DNA of 64,000 nucleotides, from assembly GCF_002847285.1 (NCBI RefSeq), contig NZ_CP025407.1, positions 7,505,001 through 7,569,000 on the forward strand, in the 5' to 3' direction. The DNA is from Streptomyces sp. CMB-StM0423 (GTDB lineage Bacteria > Actinomycetota > Actinomycetes > Streptomycetales > Streptomycetaceae). Shown here piece by piece: positions 34,623 through 43,867 of this stretch (positions within the stretch are counted from its first letter, which is position 1; each line of letters starts with the position of its first letter). The notes under the pieces are model-generated. The model was not told the origin of the DNA, made no database searches, and saw only the letters and a list, made by a program, of their open reading frames with translations. The position numbers and the translations under genes are program-made.

Positions 34623-36152
34623 GTGACTGCTCCGACCACCGCGACGCCCGCGCCCGGCGCGCCGCGGCCCGCTCCGGGTCCTGCCGCCGACGAGGGGCTG
34701 GCCCGCCGGCTGCGCGCCCTGGCGTGCACGGCCCCGCTGCACGACCTGGACGCCCGCAAGGCGATGCTCGCCGGCGAGTTCGGGGTGTACGCGATGGCGG
34801 AGGTGGCCCTCTCCGCCATCGATCTGGTCACGCTGCAGATGGACTTCGACACCGGCGCCGAGCCCGACGAGGTCATCGCCCGGCTGCTGCCGCGCGTCGC
34901 CGCCCAGGCGCCGCTGCGCCCCCGCGCCGAGCACGAGCGGGTGGCGCACTGGGTGCTGGACAGCCTCGTCAACGTCGGCAGCGTCGACCGCGGCTTCCGC
35001 GCGGTGTACGGCACCTTCGGCCACGACGGCGCGTACGTGCGCAGGGAGTACGACTTCAAGCTCCTCGAAGAGGTCCCCGGACCCGGCGGCGCCGTCTATC
35101 TGCGCACCACCGACGAGGCCGTCAACGTGCTGGTGGGTGCGCTCGACACCGACGTCACCAGCGCGCAGATCGCCGCCGAGGTCAAGCTCGAAGTCCTCAT
35201 CAGCCGCGGCCGGCTCGCCGACGCCCAGCTCGCCGCCGAGCAGGCCCGCTACCGCACCGTGCAGTACGCAGAGACGCTGCGCCGCGCCCTGGAGGCCACC
35301 CGGCGCAACGTGCGCGCGGTCGACTGGCTCCGGACCGTGCCGGCGATGATCGACGAGGCGCTGGACCACGTCGCCGACCGGTACCGGCACGAGAACGCCA
35401 TCCTCACCAACATCCGCCGCGCCCGCGACGAAGCGGAGGACCCCGACCACAAGCGCCGCGCCGCCGAGCTGGTCGACATCGTCAAGGACTGCATCCGCCG
35501 CCACACCCAGCTCCAGACCCGGCTGCTGGACGCCGGCCCGCTGTTCCGCGCCGAGCAGGACCGGCAGGCGTTCGCACCGCCCGCCGCCCGCACCGGCGTC
35601 GACCTCTACGGCCAGCTCCTCGCCCCGGTGCTGCCCCTGCCCGTCTCCGCCGCCCACCGCGTCACGGACGCCTTCTTCGCCCGCGGCACCGGGCTGCGCG
35701 CCCCGCACGCCGTACGCCTCGCCGACCTCGCCGAGCTGCTGCTGACGCCCCCGCTGGAACGGGCCCACCTGGGCGCCGAGATGCCCGAGCCCGACCTCGT
35801 CGCCACCCCGGACGACAGCCGGTTCAGCGAGGAGCAGCTCGCCGCCGCGGGCGAGCTGCTGGACCTGCCGCCGGACGCGCCGCGCCGGCTGTCCGGGCTG
35901 CTCGCCGACGCCCGCCGCCGCGACCCCGGGCTGCCGTATCTGGTCGCCCTCCTCGCGGTGCACGCCGCGGGCCCCGCGGTGGGGACGGCGTACCGGCAGG
36001 GCCGCCCCTCCGGAACGACCAGGCTGCTGTTCGCCGTGGACGACGGGACGCAGATGGAGGACGCCGAGTTCGGCGGCGCGGACCTCATCGTCGGCACGGC
36101 ACTGCTGGACGCCGCCGGGATGGCGGCAGGTCGAACGGAGGCCGCCTCGTGA
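34623..36152 (+). CDS. Putative kleisin-like (MukF/MksF/JetA-like) subunit of an SMC complex
   Basis: A 509-residue, mostly alpha-helical, acidic protein with a Pro/Ala N-terminal tail. Residues about 20-130 (LARRLRALACTAP, FGVYAMAEVALSAIDLVTLQM) resemble a folded N-terminal domain; about 180-310 is a helical coiled-coil-like region (LAAEQARYRTVQYAETLRR, LDHVADRYRHENAILTNIRRA, ELVDIVKDCIRRHTQLQTRLL) of the kind that contacts the SMC neck; the C-terminal part is again helical. No catalytic motif. Assignment as kleisin rests on gene order (F-E-B) with the next two genes and on this architecture, not on a recognised family motif. The leaderless box favours GTG 34623; ATG 34593 is possible. The stop overlaps the next start as GTGA. 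Confidence 0.6.
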   Translation: MTAPTTATPAPGAPRPAPGPAADEGLARRLRALACTAPLHDLDARKAMLAGEFGVYAMAEVALSAIDLVTLQMDFDTGAEPDEVIARLLPRVAAQAPLRPRAEHERVAHWVLDSLVNVGSVDRGFRAVYGTFGHDGAYVRREYDFKLLEEVPGPGGAVYLRTTDEAVNVLVGALDTDVTSAQIAAEVKLEVLISRGRLADAQLAAEQARYRTVQYAETLRRALEATRRNVRAVDWLRTVPAMIDEALDHVADRYRHENAILTNIRRARDEAEDPDHKRRAAELVDIVKDCIRRHTQLQTRLLDAGPLFRAEQDRQAFAPPAARTGVDLYGQLLAPVLPLPVSAAHRVTDAFFARGTGLRAPHAVRLADLAELLLTPPLERAHLGAEMPEPDLVATPDDSRFSEEQLAAAGELLDLPPDAPRRLSGLLADARRRDPGLPYLVALLAVHAAGPAVGTAYRQGRPSGTTRLLFAVDDGTQMEDAEFGGADLIVGTALLDAAGMAAGRTEAAS

Positions 36153-37048
36153 CCCCCGACCCCGCGACCGCCCCCGGGACGGCCGCCGCGACCGGGAGCG
36201 CCGACGGGCACCCGCCCGCGGTCACCCCGGCCGACGCCGCCGACGCCGCCCGCCTGGTCTCCTTCGGCCTCCAGCCCAAGCTGCTGCCCGCCCGCGACCT
36301 GGAGTACGCGGAACTGCTCAGGCGCTACCGGGAAGAGCCGCCCTTCGCCCGCCTCGCCGACGCCGTCGCCACCGGCCTCGGCCTGGTCGTGCTGGAGGTC
36401 TCGACCCGTACGGGCATGGCCGTCACCGCCGCCGAGGACTCCGTCTTCGCCGTCCGCATGGGCGACTACGCGCGCCGTGCCGCCACCGACTCGGCCGACC
36501 GCTTCCTGCACGGCCTGGCCCATCTCGCCGTTGCCGCCATGGCGTTCCCGCGCCCCGAGGACCTGGCGGACGACGGCTACATCGGCCGCGTCAGCGTCAA
36601 CGGCGTCGACGCCTTCGTCCGCCAGGCGTGCCGCCGCCTGGAGGAGCGCGCCGAGGGGGCCGGCGAGAACACGGACCCGGCCGAGGGCGAGCGCGGCCTG
36701 GAGGCCGCCTGGCGGGTGTACGCGCGCCGCAGCGCCACCGGCGCCACGAAGGACGCCCGCCGGCTCGCCGGCTCCACCACCGGCATCATCGGCAAGGCCA
36801 TGGCGTTCCTCACCGACTCCGGCTTCCTCCAGCGCACGTCGGACGACGCCGGCGGCACGTACCGCACCACCGCCCGCTACCAGTTGCAGGTGCGGGACAT
36901 GGCGGGCAGCGCGGCCATGTCCGAGCTGCTGGAGCTGGGCGTCGTGCCTGTCGCCGACGGCAGCGCGACCCTGGTGCCCGCCGCCGACGACGGCGAGATC
37001 GCCGGCGGCGCGCTGCCGTTCTTCCCCAGCCAGCACGAGCGGGCCTGA
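36149..37048 (+). CDS. Putative kite-like (MukE/MksE/JetB-like) subunit of the SMC complex
   Basis: A 299-residue protein. After a Pro/Ala-rich tail of about 35 residues it is mixed alpha/beta with winged-helix character: FARLADAVATGLGLVVLEVSTRTGMAVT, then FLHGLAHLAVAAMAFPRPEDLAD, and a second block STTGIIGKAMAFLTDSGFLQRTS followed by a beta hairpin (TYRTTARYQLQVRDM). Tandem winged helices in a 250-300 residue protein between a kleisin-like and an SMC-like gene fit MukE/MksE/JetB. Start GTG 36149 overlaps the previous stop by 4 bp; the SMC-like gene starts 38 bp downstream, so the three form one operon. Confidence 0.6.
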   Translation: MTPDPATAPGTAAATGSADGHPPAVTPADAADAARLVSFGLQPKLLPARDLEYAELLRRYREEPPFARLADAVATGLGLVVLEVSTRTGMAVTAAEDSVFAVRMGDYARRAATDSADRFLHGLAHLAVAAMAFPRPEDLADDGYIGRVSVNGVDAFVRQACRRLEERAEGAGENTDPAEGERGLEAAWRVYARRSATGATKDARRLAGSTTGIIGKAMAFLTDSGFLQRTSDDAGGTYRTTARYQLQVRDMAGSAAMSELLELGVVPVADGSATLVPAADDGEIAGGALPFFPSQHERA

Positions 37049-37086
37049 CGGCCGGTCGAGACGTCACGAGCGAAGGCCGCAATCGC

Positions 37087-40000
37087 ATGTACGAGCTGTC
37101 CCGCATCCGCCTCTACTCCATCGGACCCGCCGGTGCGCGGTACGCCGACACCGTGCTCGACCTGCGCGGCGTCGGCGCCGAGGTGCCCCAGCCGGCGCCC
37201 GCCCAGGGCGACTTCTTCGCCGCCGAGCCGACCGGCCCGCTGCGCCGGCCCGCGCCCGCGGGCGTGCTCTTCCTGGAGAACGGCGGCGGCAAGTCCGTCC
37301 TGCTGAAGCTGATCTTCTCCGTGATGCTGCCCGGCCACCGCAACACCCTGGGCGGCGCCAGCTCCGGCGTGCTGCGCAAGTTCCTGCTCGCCGACGACAC
37401 CGGGCACGTCGCGCTGGAGTGGCAGCACACCGTCACCGGCGAGCAGATCGTCGTCGGCAAGGTGAGCGAGTGGCGCGGCCGACAGGTCTCCGGCGACCCG
37501 CGGAAGTTCGCCGAGGCGTGGTATTCGTTCCGCCCCGGGCCCGGGATGGGCCTGGACGCGCTGCCGGTCGCCGAGTCCGCGGCGGTGCGCCCCGCCGCCG
37601 AGGGTGCCTCCGGCGCGCACGGGCGGCGGCGCACGATGAAGGGCTTCCGGGACGTACTGACCGAGGCCGGCAAGGCGTACCCGCACCTGGACGTGGCGTG
37701 GGAGGAGATCCACGAGCGGTGGAACGAACACCTGACGCGCCTCGGCCTCGATCCGGAACTCTTCCGCTACCAGCGGGAGATGAACGCCGACGAGGGCGAG
37801 GCCGCCGGGCTGTTCGCGGTGAAGAACGACTCCGACTTCACCCACCTGCTGCTCCGCGCCGTCACCGACACCCGCGACACCGACGGGCTGGCCGACCTCG
37901 TCCACGGCTTCGCGCACAAGCTCGGCCGCCGCGCGGAACTGACCGCGGAACGCGACTTCACCGCCGGCTCCCTGGACCTCCTCGCGCACATCGTCGCGGG
38001 CGCGGAGCAGCGTGCCCGTACCCGCGACATCCTCGGCGGTGCCGAGCGCCGGGCCCGGGCGCTGGCCGCGCGGCTCACGGCGCGGGCCGACGCGGAGCGC
38101 GCCAGGGCGGGGGAGCTGGCCGGCCAGGAGCGGACGGCCGCGGAGCGGGTGACGGCGGCCGAGTCGTCCCGGCGCCGCAGCGAACTGATCGCCGCGGAGC
38201 TGGCGTACCGGCACGCGTCGCTGGCGCTTGCCGCCGCGGAGAAGAGCGCCGCGGGCAAGCGCCGCGAGCTGACCGACGCCCGTACGCTGCACGCCGCCTG
38301 GCAGGCCGCGGAGGCGGTGCTGCGGCACCGCGCCGCCGCCGACCGGGCGGCGCGCGTCTCCGTCGCCATCCGCGAGGCCGAGCGCGACGCCGCCCCGGCG
38401 CTCGCCGCCCGCGCGACGGCGGCCACCGGGCTCGTACGCGCGCTGCACGCCGCAGCCCGCGACGGCGAGACGCTGGCGGCGGAGCAGGAGGAGCGCTCGG
38501 CCGTCCTCCAGCAGGAATCCGAGACGGCGCACGCCGACGCGGTCGCCGCCGCCACGCGGGCGCAGCGCGCCCGCAGCGAGACGGACCACCTGCGCCAGCG
38601 GCTCGCGGAGGTCGAGCAGGAGACGGCGGAGGCGGTACGGGCCGGGTGGCTCGACACCGACCCCGCCGCCCCCGACACGGACCCGGCCCGCGCGGCCCTC
38701 GTCGCCGGGGACGCCGAGAAGGCGGCGGTCGCCGCCTGGGACGAGGCCCGCGGGGCGGCCCGTACGGCGACGGACCACGCCCGCGAGACGGCGGCGGCCC
38801 TGGCCCGCGCGGAGCTGGCCGCGGCCCGCGCCACGGACGCGGCGGAGGCGGCCGAGGCGTCGTACGGCACGGAGCGCCGCGCGGCGGAGTCGCTGGCGGG
38901 GGAGCGGCGGCTGGTGGAACTGCTGGGCCTGCCGGAGGTGGGGACCGAGGGCGGAGAACACCGGGCGCTGAGCGCCGTGGAGTTCGACCGGGCGGCCGAC
39001 GAGCTGCGGACCCTGCTCGACGCGCGGGTCACGGACGACGAGCGGCGGCTGTTCGACCTGCGCACCGCCGCCGGGGACGACGCCCGGATCCTCGCCGCGC
39101 TCGGCGACGGCGGGCTGCTGCCGCCCGGTCCCGACGTGCTGGCCGTCGTGGCCTGCCTCGGCGAGCACGGCATTCCCGCACTGCCCGGCTGGCGTTACCT
39201 CGCCCAGGCCGTCGACCCGGCCGACCACGCCGCCGTGCTCGACGCCCGCCCGGAGCTGGTCGACGGCGTCGTCATCACCGACCCGGACACGCACGCCCGC
39301 GCCCGCGAGGTGCTGCGCGAAGCGGCGCTGCTGCCCCGCTCGGCCCTCGCCGTGGGCACGGCCGCCGCGCTCCTCGCGCCGCCGCCGCCCACCGGGGAGC
39401 GCGACGGCGGCGTGTTCCTCGTGCCGCCCAACCCGGCCATGCACGACGAGCGCGCCGCAGACGACGAACGCCACGCCCTGCGCGCCCGCGCCGCCGACCG
39501 CGACGAGCAGATCCGCGTCCTGGCCGCCCGCCTGGCGGCCGACCGGACGCTGGCGGCCCGGCTGGCTTCGTGGCGTACGGGCTGCCCCGCAGGCCGGCTG
39601 GCGGAGCTGGCCGACGCCGCGGAGTCGGCTCGTACGGCATCGGCCGCGGCGGACGAGGCGCTGATCCGCGCCCGCGCCGAGGCCGAGGACGCCGCGGCCG
39701 CCGCCGAGGAGACCACCCGGGCCCGCGAGGAGCGCCAGGAGCAGGCCCAGCGCGCCCGCCGCAGCGCCGACGCCCTGGCGGGCCTGGCCCACCGCCTCCG
39801 CGAGCGCTCCGGCTGGCAGGCCCGCCGCCGCGAACTCGCCGACGAGGCCCTGGAGTACGAGGCCCGGGCCGCCGACTGCACCACCCGCGCCCGCGCCGCC
39901 GACGAGGACCGCCGCGACGCCCAGCGCGCCGCGGACGACGCCCGCCGCACGTCGCGCGCGCTCCGCGCGGAGCGCGCGGAGATCGCGGGCGTGGCCGAGG

Positions 40001-41829
40001 AGCTGGAGGCCGAGGCGGCGGAGGCCGGTGGCAGCCCGTCGCCCGAAACGCTCCAGGAGCAGGACCAGACGGCTGCGGACGCCGGCACCGATCCCGCCGC
40101 CGACGCCCCGCGCCCCGAGGGCGGTGCCCGGCACCGGGCCCGGCTCGCCCAGGCCGCCGCCGCGGACGCGGCCCGCGCCTCGCTGCCCGCGCTGCGGGAG
40201 GCGTACCGGGCCGCCTCCCAGCTCTACGAGAAGGTCGGCGTCGGCGCCGATCTGCGCGCCGAGCAGGCGCGGGCCGAGAGCGAGGAGTCCGCCGCGATCG
40301 CGGAGCTGAACCGGCTCAGCAACAAGGTCCGTACCCGCGCCGCCACCCTCCTCGCCGGGGCCGACGGCGCCGACGCGCCCTCGCGGCAGGCCGCGGCCGC
40401 CCGCGCCGAGTCCGTCGTGCACCTGCTGGAGTCCCGCTCCGCCGCCGCCAGCGAGACCCTGGGCCGGCTGCGCGGCGACGCGGAACGGCTCGCGCCCGCG
40501 GCGGGCGAGGCGCACACCGAACTGCCCGCCGACCTCGTGCCGGACGGCGCCGAGCAGGCCCAGGCACTGCTGCGGTCCGCCGCCGCCACCGCCGCCGAGC
40601 GCGCCGACGAACTCGCCGCCGCCACCGAGGCGCACGCCGGGCTGCGCCGCGCCTGCGCCGCCGCCGAGGACGCCGCCGGCGCCTTCGCCGAGACCGCCGC
40701 CATGCTGCGCGACCTGCTCCGCGGTCCCGCCGCGGGCGAGGAGCAGGACGACGCGGGCGAGGCGGAGCCGTTCCCCGGCGGGCTGGACGGCGCCCGGCAG
40801 GCCGCCGCCGAGTCCCGCCGCTCGCTGCGCGGCTGCGCCGCGGACCTGGCCACCGCCGACTCCGCCCTGCGCGACGCGTGCGACGTCCTCGTACGGCACG
40901 CCAACTCCACCCGCTACGAGCAGGTCCGCACCCCCGCCCGGCAGCAGATCCGCGAACTGCCCGCCGCCGCCCTCCCGGAGCACGCCGCCGCCTGGGCCGG
41001 GGCCTTCGCGCCCCGGCTGCGCGTACTCACTGACGAGCTGGCGCAGTTGGAGCGCAACCGCGACGGCATCGTCGACCGGCTGCGCGGCCTGGTCGAGTCC
41101 GGCCTGGCCACGCTGCGCGCCGCGCAGCGGCTGTCCCGGCTGCCGGAGGGGCTGGGGGAGTGGTCGGGCCAGGAGTTCCTGCGCATCCGCTTCGAGGACC
41201 CCGACCAGGCGACCCTGGCCGAGCGCCTGGGCGAGGTCATCGACGAGGCCACGCGCGCGGCCGTACGCAAGAACAGCGACCTGCGCCGCGACGGCACGAC
41301 CCTGCTGCTGCGCGGCGTGGACGCCGCGATGGAGCCCAAGGGCGTGGCGGTGGAGATCCTCAAGCCGGACGCGGTGCTGCGCGCGGAGCGGGTGCCCGTC
41401 GGGCAGATGGGCGACGTGTTCTCCGGCGGCCAACTGCTCACCGCCGCCATCGCGCTGTACTGCACCATGGCCGCCCTCCGCGGCAACGACCGCGGCGACG
41501 ACCGGCACCACCACGCGGGCACGCTCTTCCTCGACAACCCCATCGGCCGCGCCAACGCCACCTATCTGCTGGAGCTGCAACGCGCCGTCGCCGACGCCCT
41601 CGGCGTGCAGCTCCTCTACACCACGGGCCTGTTCGACACCACGGCGCTCGCGGAGTTCCCCCTGGTGATCCGGCTGCGCAACGATGCGGACCTGCGCGCG
41701 GGACTGAAGTACATCACCGTCGAGGAGCACCTGCGCCCCGGACTGCCGGCCCAGCGGGACGGAGAGGAGACCTCGGTCGGCGAGGTGACGGCGACCCGCA
41801 TCTTCCGCCGCCCGCCCGCGGCGACGTAG
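37087..41829 (+). CDS. SMC/MukB/JetC-like ATPase with Asp-Asn Walker B
   Basis: A 1580-residue ABC/SMC-type ATPase. Walker A is LFLENGGGKS (residues 61-70, Lys69) close to the N terminus; the signature motif FSGGQ (1445-1449) and Walker B LFLDN (1480-1484, Asp1483) lie in the C-terminal head. The middle is two long Ala/Arg/Glu-rich coiled-coil stretches (about 300-650 and 800-1400) separated by a globular, hinge-like part (about 665-785: LLPPGPDVLAVVACLGEHGIPALPG, LVDGVVITDPDTH). This is the SMC plan. The catalytic Glu that follows the Walker B Asp in SMC, MukB and JetC is Asn1484. GAAGG lies 10 nt upstream of ATG 37087. No JetD-like nuclease gene follows; the next gene is on the other strand. 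Confidence 0.85.
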   Translation: MYELSRIRLYSIGPAGARYADTVLDLRGVGAEVPQPAPAQGDFFAAEPTGPLRRPAPAGVLFLENGGGKSVLLKLIFSVMLPGHRNTLGGASSGVLRKFLLADDTGHVALEWQHTVTGEQIVVGKVSEWRGRQVSGDPRKFAEAWYSFRPGPGMGLDALPVAESAAVRPAAEGASGAHGRRRTMKGFRDVLTEAGKAYPHLDVAWEEIHERWNEHLTRLGLDPELFRYQREMNADEGEAAGLFAVKNDSDFTHLLLRAVTDTRDTDGLADLVHGFAHKLGRRAELTAERDFTAGSLDLLAHIVAGAEQRARTRDILGGAERRARALAARLTARADAERARAGELAGQERTAAERVTAAESSRRRSELIAAELAYRHASLALAAAEKSAAGKRRELTDARTLHAAWQAAEAVLRHRAAADRAARVSVAIREAERDAAPALAARATAATGLVRALHAAARDGETLAAEQEERSAVLQQESETAHADAVAAATRAQRARSETDHLRQRLAEVEQETAEAVRAGWLDTDPAAPDTDPARAALVAGDAEKAAVAAWDEARGAARTATDHARETAAALARAELAAARATDAAEAAEASYGTERRAAESLAGERRLVELLGLPEVGTEGGEHRALSAVEFDRAADELRTLLDARVTDDERRLFDLRTAAGDDARILAALGDGGLLPPGPDVLAVVACLGEHGIPALPGWRYLAQAVDPADHAAVLDARPELVDGVVITDPDTHARAREVLREAALLPRSALAVGTAAALLAPPPPTGERDGGVFLVPPNPAMHDERAADDERHALRARAADRDEQIRVLAARLAADRTLAARLASWRTGCPAGRLAELADAAESARTASAAADEALIRARAEAEDAAAAAEETTRAREERQEQAQRARRSADALAGLAHRLRERSGWQARRRELADEALEYEARAADCTTRARAADEDRRDAQRAADDARRTSRALRAERAEIAGVAEELEAEAAEAGGSPSPETLQEQDQTAADAGTDPAADAPRPEGGARHRARLAQAAAADAARASLPALREAYRAASQLYEKVGVGADLRAEQARAESEESAAIAELNRLSNKVRTRAATLLAGADGADAPSRQAAAARAESVVHLLESRSAAASETLGRLRGDAERLAPAAGEAHTELPADLVPDGAEQAQALLRSAAATAAERADELAAATEAHAGLRRACAAAEDAAGAFAETAAMLRDLLRGPAAGEEQDDAGEAEPFPGGLDGARQAAAESRRSLRGCAADLATADSALRDACDVLVRHANSTRYEQVRTPARQQIRELPAAALPEHAAAWAGAFAPRLRVLTDELAQLERNRDGIVDRLRGLVESGLATLRAAQRLSRLPEGLGEWSGQEFLRIRFEDPDQATLAERLGEVIDEATRAAVRKNSDLRRDGTTLLLRGVDAAMEPKGVAVEILKPDAVLRAERVPVGQMGDVFSGGQLLTAAIALYCTMAALRGNDRGDDRHHHAGTLFLDNPIGRANATYLLELQRAVADALGVQLLYTTGLFDTTALAEFPLVIRLRNDADLRAGLKYITVEEHLRPGLPAQRDGEETSVGEVTATRIFRRPPAAT

Positions 41830-41877
41830 CGGCGGCCCCTTCGGGTACGGATCGGGTACGGAGCCGGCCGGCCGCGC

Positions 41878-42534
41878 TCAGCGGCCCGGCTCCACCGCCC
41901 GCCCCGGCCCCCGGTCCGCGGCCAGCGCCTCGACCACCTCGGGCTTGTCCCGGTACCGGGTGCGCAGCAGCTCCTCGATCGCGTCCCGCAGGCGGCGGGT
42001 CTCGTCCAGGTGGCCGCCGTCGCGGTGCAGGTCGCGGTCGATGCGCAGCAGCTCCGGGCCGTCGGCCTCCACGACGAAGCTGCGCAGCTCCGCCAGGTCC
42101 AGACGGCGGTTGAACTCCCGTACCGCGTCGCGCCACTGGTGCAGCAGCGCCAGCAGCTCCTGGTGCTCCCGCCCGGCCAGCACGCCGGAGACCAGCGTCG
42201 CGTCCGTCGCGGACAGCATCGGCCGCGGGAAGACCCGGTGCACCGGGCGGGCCGGGTCGAGGGGCGCGAAGCGCGGATCGTCGAGGACCGCGGTGTTCTT
42301 CACCAGCTCCTCGGCGAGCGCGCGCAGCGTCTGCTTCTCCCGCTCCCGGGCCGCGGCCCGCCGCTCCGCGATCACTCCGCTCATCGCCGCGAGGATCGCC
42401 GGCACCTGGATCGCCGGCTCCCACCGGCCGCCGTCCGAGGCGCGCACCAGCCAGGCGACGCACAGCCCGAGGGCGACGACGAGCGCCGAGGCCGTGAACA
42501 CCCCGTAGAACGCGCTCCGTGTCGGACGCACCAT
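41878..42534 (-). CDS. Membrane-anchored protein of unknown function
   Basis: A 218-residue protein with an N-terminal hydrophobic helix (FTASALVVALGLCVAWLV, about 13-30) and a second weakly hydrophobic stretch (VPAILAAMSGVIAE, about 44-57). The rest is a soluble, helical, charged domain with an Arg/Glu-rich coiled-coil start (ERRAAAREREKQTLRALAEEL) and LRIDRDLHRDGGHLDETRRLRDAIEELL. No recognised family. It starts 16 bp after the stop of the EgtD-like methyltransferase on the same strand, so the two are probably co-transcribed. It is convergent with the SMC-like gene and shows no nuclease motif. Confidence 0.72.
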   Translation of the reverse strand: MVRPTRSAFYGVFTASALVVALGLCVAWLVRASDGGRWEPAIQVPAILAAMSGVIAERRAAAREREKQTLRALAEELVKNTAVLDDPRFAPLDPARPVHRVFPRPMLSATDATLVSGVLAGREHQELLALLHQWRDAVREFNRRLDLAELRSFVVEADGPELLRIDRDLHRDGGHLDETRRLRDAIEELLRTRYRDKPEVVEALAADRGPGRAVEPGR

Positions 42535-42550
42535 TCCCCGCGCGCCCGGC

Positions 42551-43717
42551 TCAGCCGAACGGGTTCGGGGCCGGGACCTCCGCCGGCGCCTCGTCGGCCG
42601 CCTCCCCCGCGGGGCGCAGCAGCACCAGGTCCATGCCGAAGCCCGTCTCGCCGAACCCGGAGTGCAGGCCGGAGCTGGTCCGGGTCACCTCCGCGGCCCC
42701 GGCGTCGGCGAGCAGCTTGCCGAGCCCGGCCGCCGAGTACTTGCGGGTGGTCAGGAGGCGGATGGTGTCCCCGTCGGGGAACTCGACGCCGCTGCGGTCG
42801 GGCAGGGTGAGGAGCACCTGCTCGCCGGTGCGGTTGCGGTAGACGACCTTGACCTTCAGCGCCCGGTCGTCCTCGACCGACGGCTCGTACTCGACGCTGG
42901 CCATGTCGATGTGCAGGTCGGTGTACTCCATGATCGCGCTGGTGACGAACTCGGCGAAGCGCGGGCTCGACCGGTACTCGCGGGCCGCCTCGTGCGCGGC
43001 GTCCTCGTCCAGCGCGGCGGAGCGGGCGACCTCCAGCAGGAAGCGGTCCTGCGGCCGCAGCAGGCTGCCGGTGAGCATCGTCAGCAGCCCCGTGTCGTCG
43101 GTGAAGTTGGCCAGCGTGTTGCCCAGCAGCGAGTACAGCACCGGCTCGTCGCCGACGAGGTGCTCCACCAGCCGGCGCAGTTCGCGCACGCTGCGTACGT
43201 TCGCGAAGTCGAGCTGCACCGGTACGACCCCGCCCATCGGCAGATCGAGGTGGCGCAGCGCCTCCCGCTGCCCCAGCCGCAGCATCTCGGGGCTGACGTC
43301 CACGGGGACGTACGTCAGGGAGCCGGGCTCCCGGCCCTGGCGCAGCCGGTCCAGGATCGTCTGGTCCTTCTGCCCGGTGCCGGTGCCCAGGCTCACGTAG
43401 TGGCGGGGCGTGCCGTCGAGTTCGCCCGCGATCTGCCGCCAGCGCTGCGCGAAGGACTCGATACTCTCCCGCATCACCGGATAGAACAGGTCGGAACAGG
43501 CGTGCACCCACGCCATGGTCGACGCGACGCCCCAGTACGAGAACCCGGACGCGATGTACTTCCCGTCGCCCGTCTCGGAGTACGGCTCCCGCAGCGCGCT
43601 GCTCATCTGGGAGAACTTCTGCGACTGGTCCTCGCCGACCACGCAGAGGGACCAGGGGGAGTCCCACCCGGACAGTGCGGCCTCAAGGCGGTGAAGCCCC
43701 CTGCTGCCTGTGGTCAT
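42551..43717 (-). CDS. EgtD-like SAM-dependent methyltransferase
   Basis: A 388-residue protein of the Methyltransf_33/EgtD superfamily. The SAM site is YVSLGTGTGQKDQTIL (about residues 118-133), with YVPVDVSPEMLRLG as motif II and LLGNTLANFTDDTG near 210, which resembles the conserved Gly-Asn loop of histidine-betaine synthase EgtD. The N-terminal 100 residues differ from EgtD (SGFSYWGVASTMAWVH), and no other ergothioneine gene is nearby, so histidine is not assured as substrate. ATG 43717 has only a weak GGGCGG ribosome-binding site. It lies between two small membrane-protein genes on the same strand. Confidence 0.78.
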   Translation of the reverse strand: MTTGSRGLHRLEAALSGWDSPWSLCVVGEDQSQKFSQMSSALREPYSETGDGKYIASGFSYWGVASTMAWVHACSDLFYPVMRESIESFAQRWRQIAGELDGTPRHYVSLGTGTGQKDQTILDRLRQGREPGSLTYVPVDVSPEMLRLGQREALRHLDLPMGGVVPVQLDFANVRSVRELRRLVEHLVGDEPVLYSLLGNTLANFTDDTGLLTMLTGSLLRPQDRFLLEVARSAALDEDAAHEAAREYRSSPRFAEFVTSAIMEYTDLHIDMASVEYEPSVEDDRALKVKVVYRNRTGEQVLLTLPDRSGVEFPDGDTIRLLTTRKYSAAGLGKLLADAGAAEVTRTSSGLHSGFGETGFGMDLVLLRPAGEAADEAPAEVPAPNPFG

Positions 43718-43867
43718 ACGAAACGGCCGCCCTATGAATAAGTTCCGACTCCTGCTGGTAGAACCGTAGTTGGCGGATGCAACGACAACAAGCCGAAACC
43801 GCCCGGGGCGCTCGGGTTCGGACACCGCACGGCCGCGCGGCGGCACGGCAGCCGCCGGCGGGCCCCG

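Noticed and set aside
36877..41730. A very long open frame antisense to the SMC-like ATPase gene
   Set aside because: It is Gly/Val/Ala/Gln monotony produced by the codon bias of the real gene on the other strand; no motif is present and the sense frame has Walker A, signature and Walker B.
41878..42534. Membrane-anchored protein as the missing fourth (JetD-like) subunit of the SMC-like operon
   Set aside because: It is on the opposite strand, has an N-terminal membrane helix and no TOPRIM-like acidic motif; it pairs with the methyltransferase gene instead.
42551..43717. Ergothioneine biosynthesis gene egtD
   Set aside because: Only the SAM-binding half resembles EgtD; the N terminus differs and no egtA, egtB, egtC or egtE gene is adjacent.
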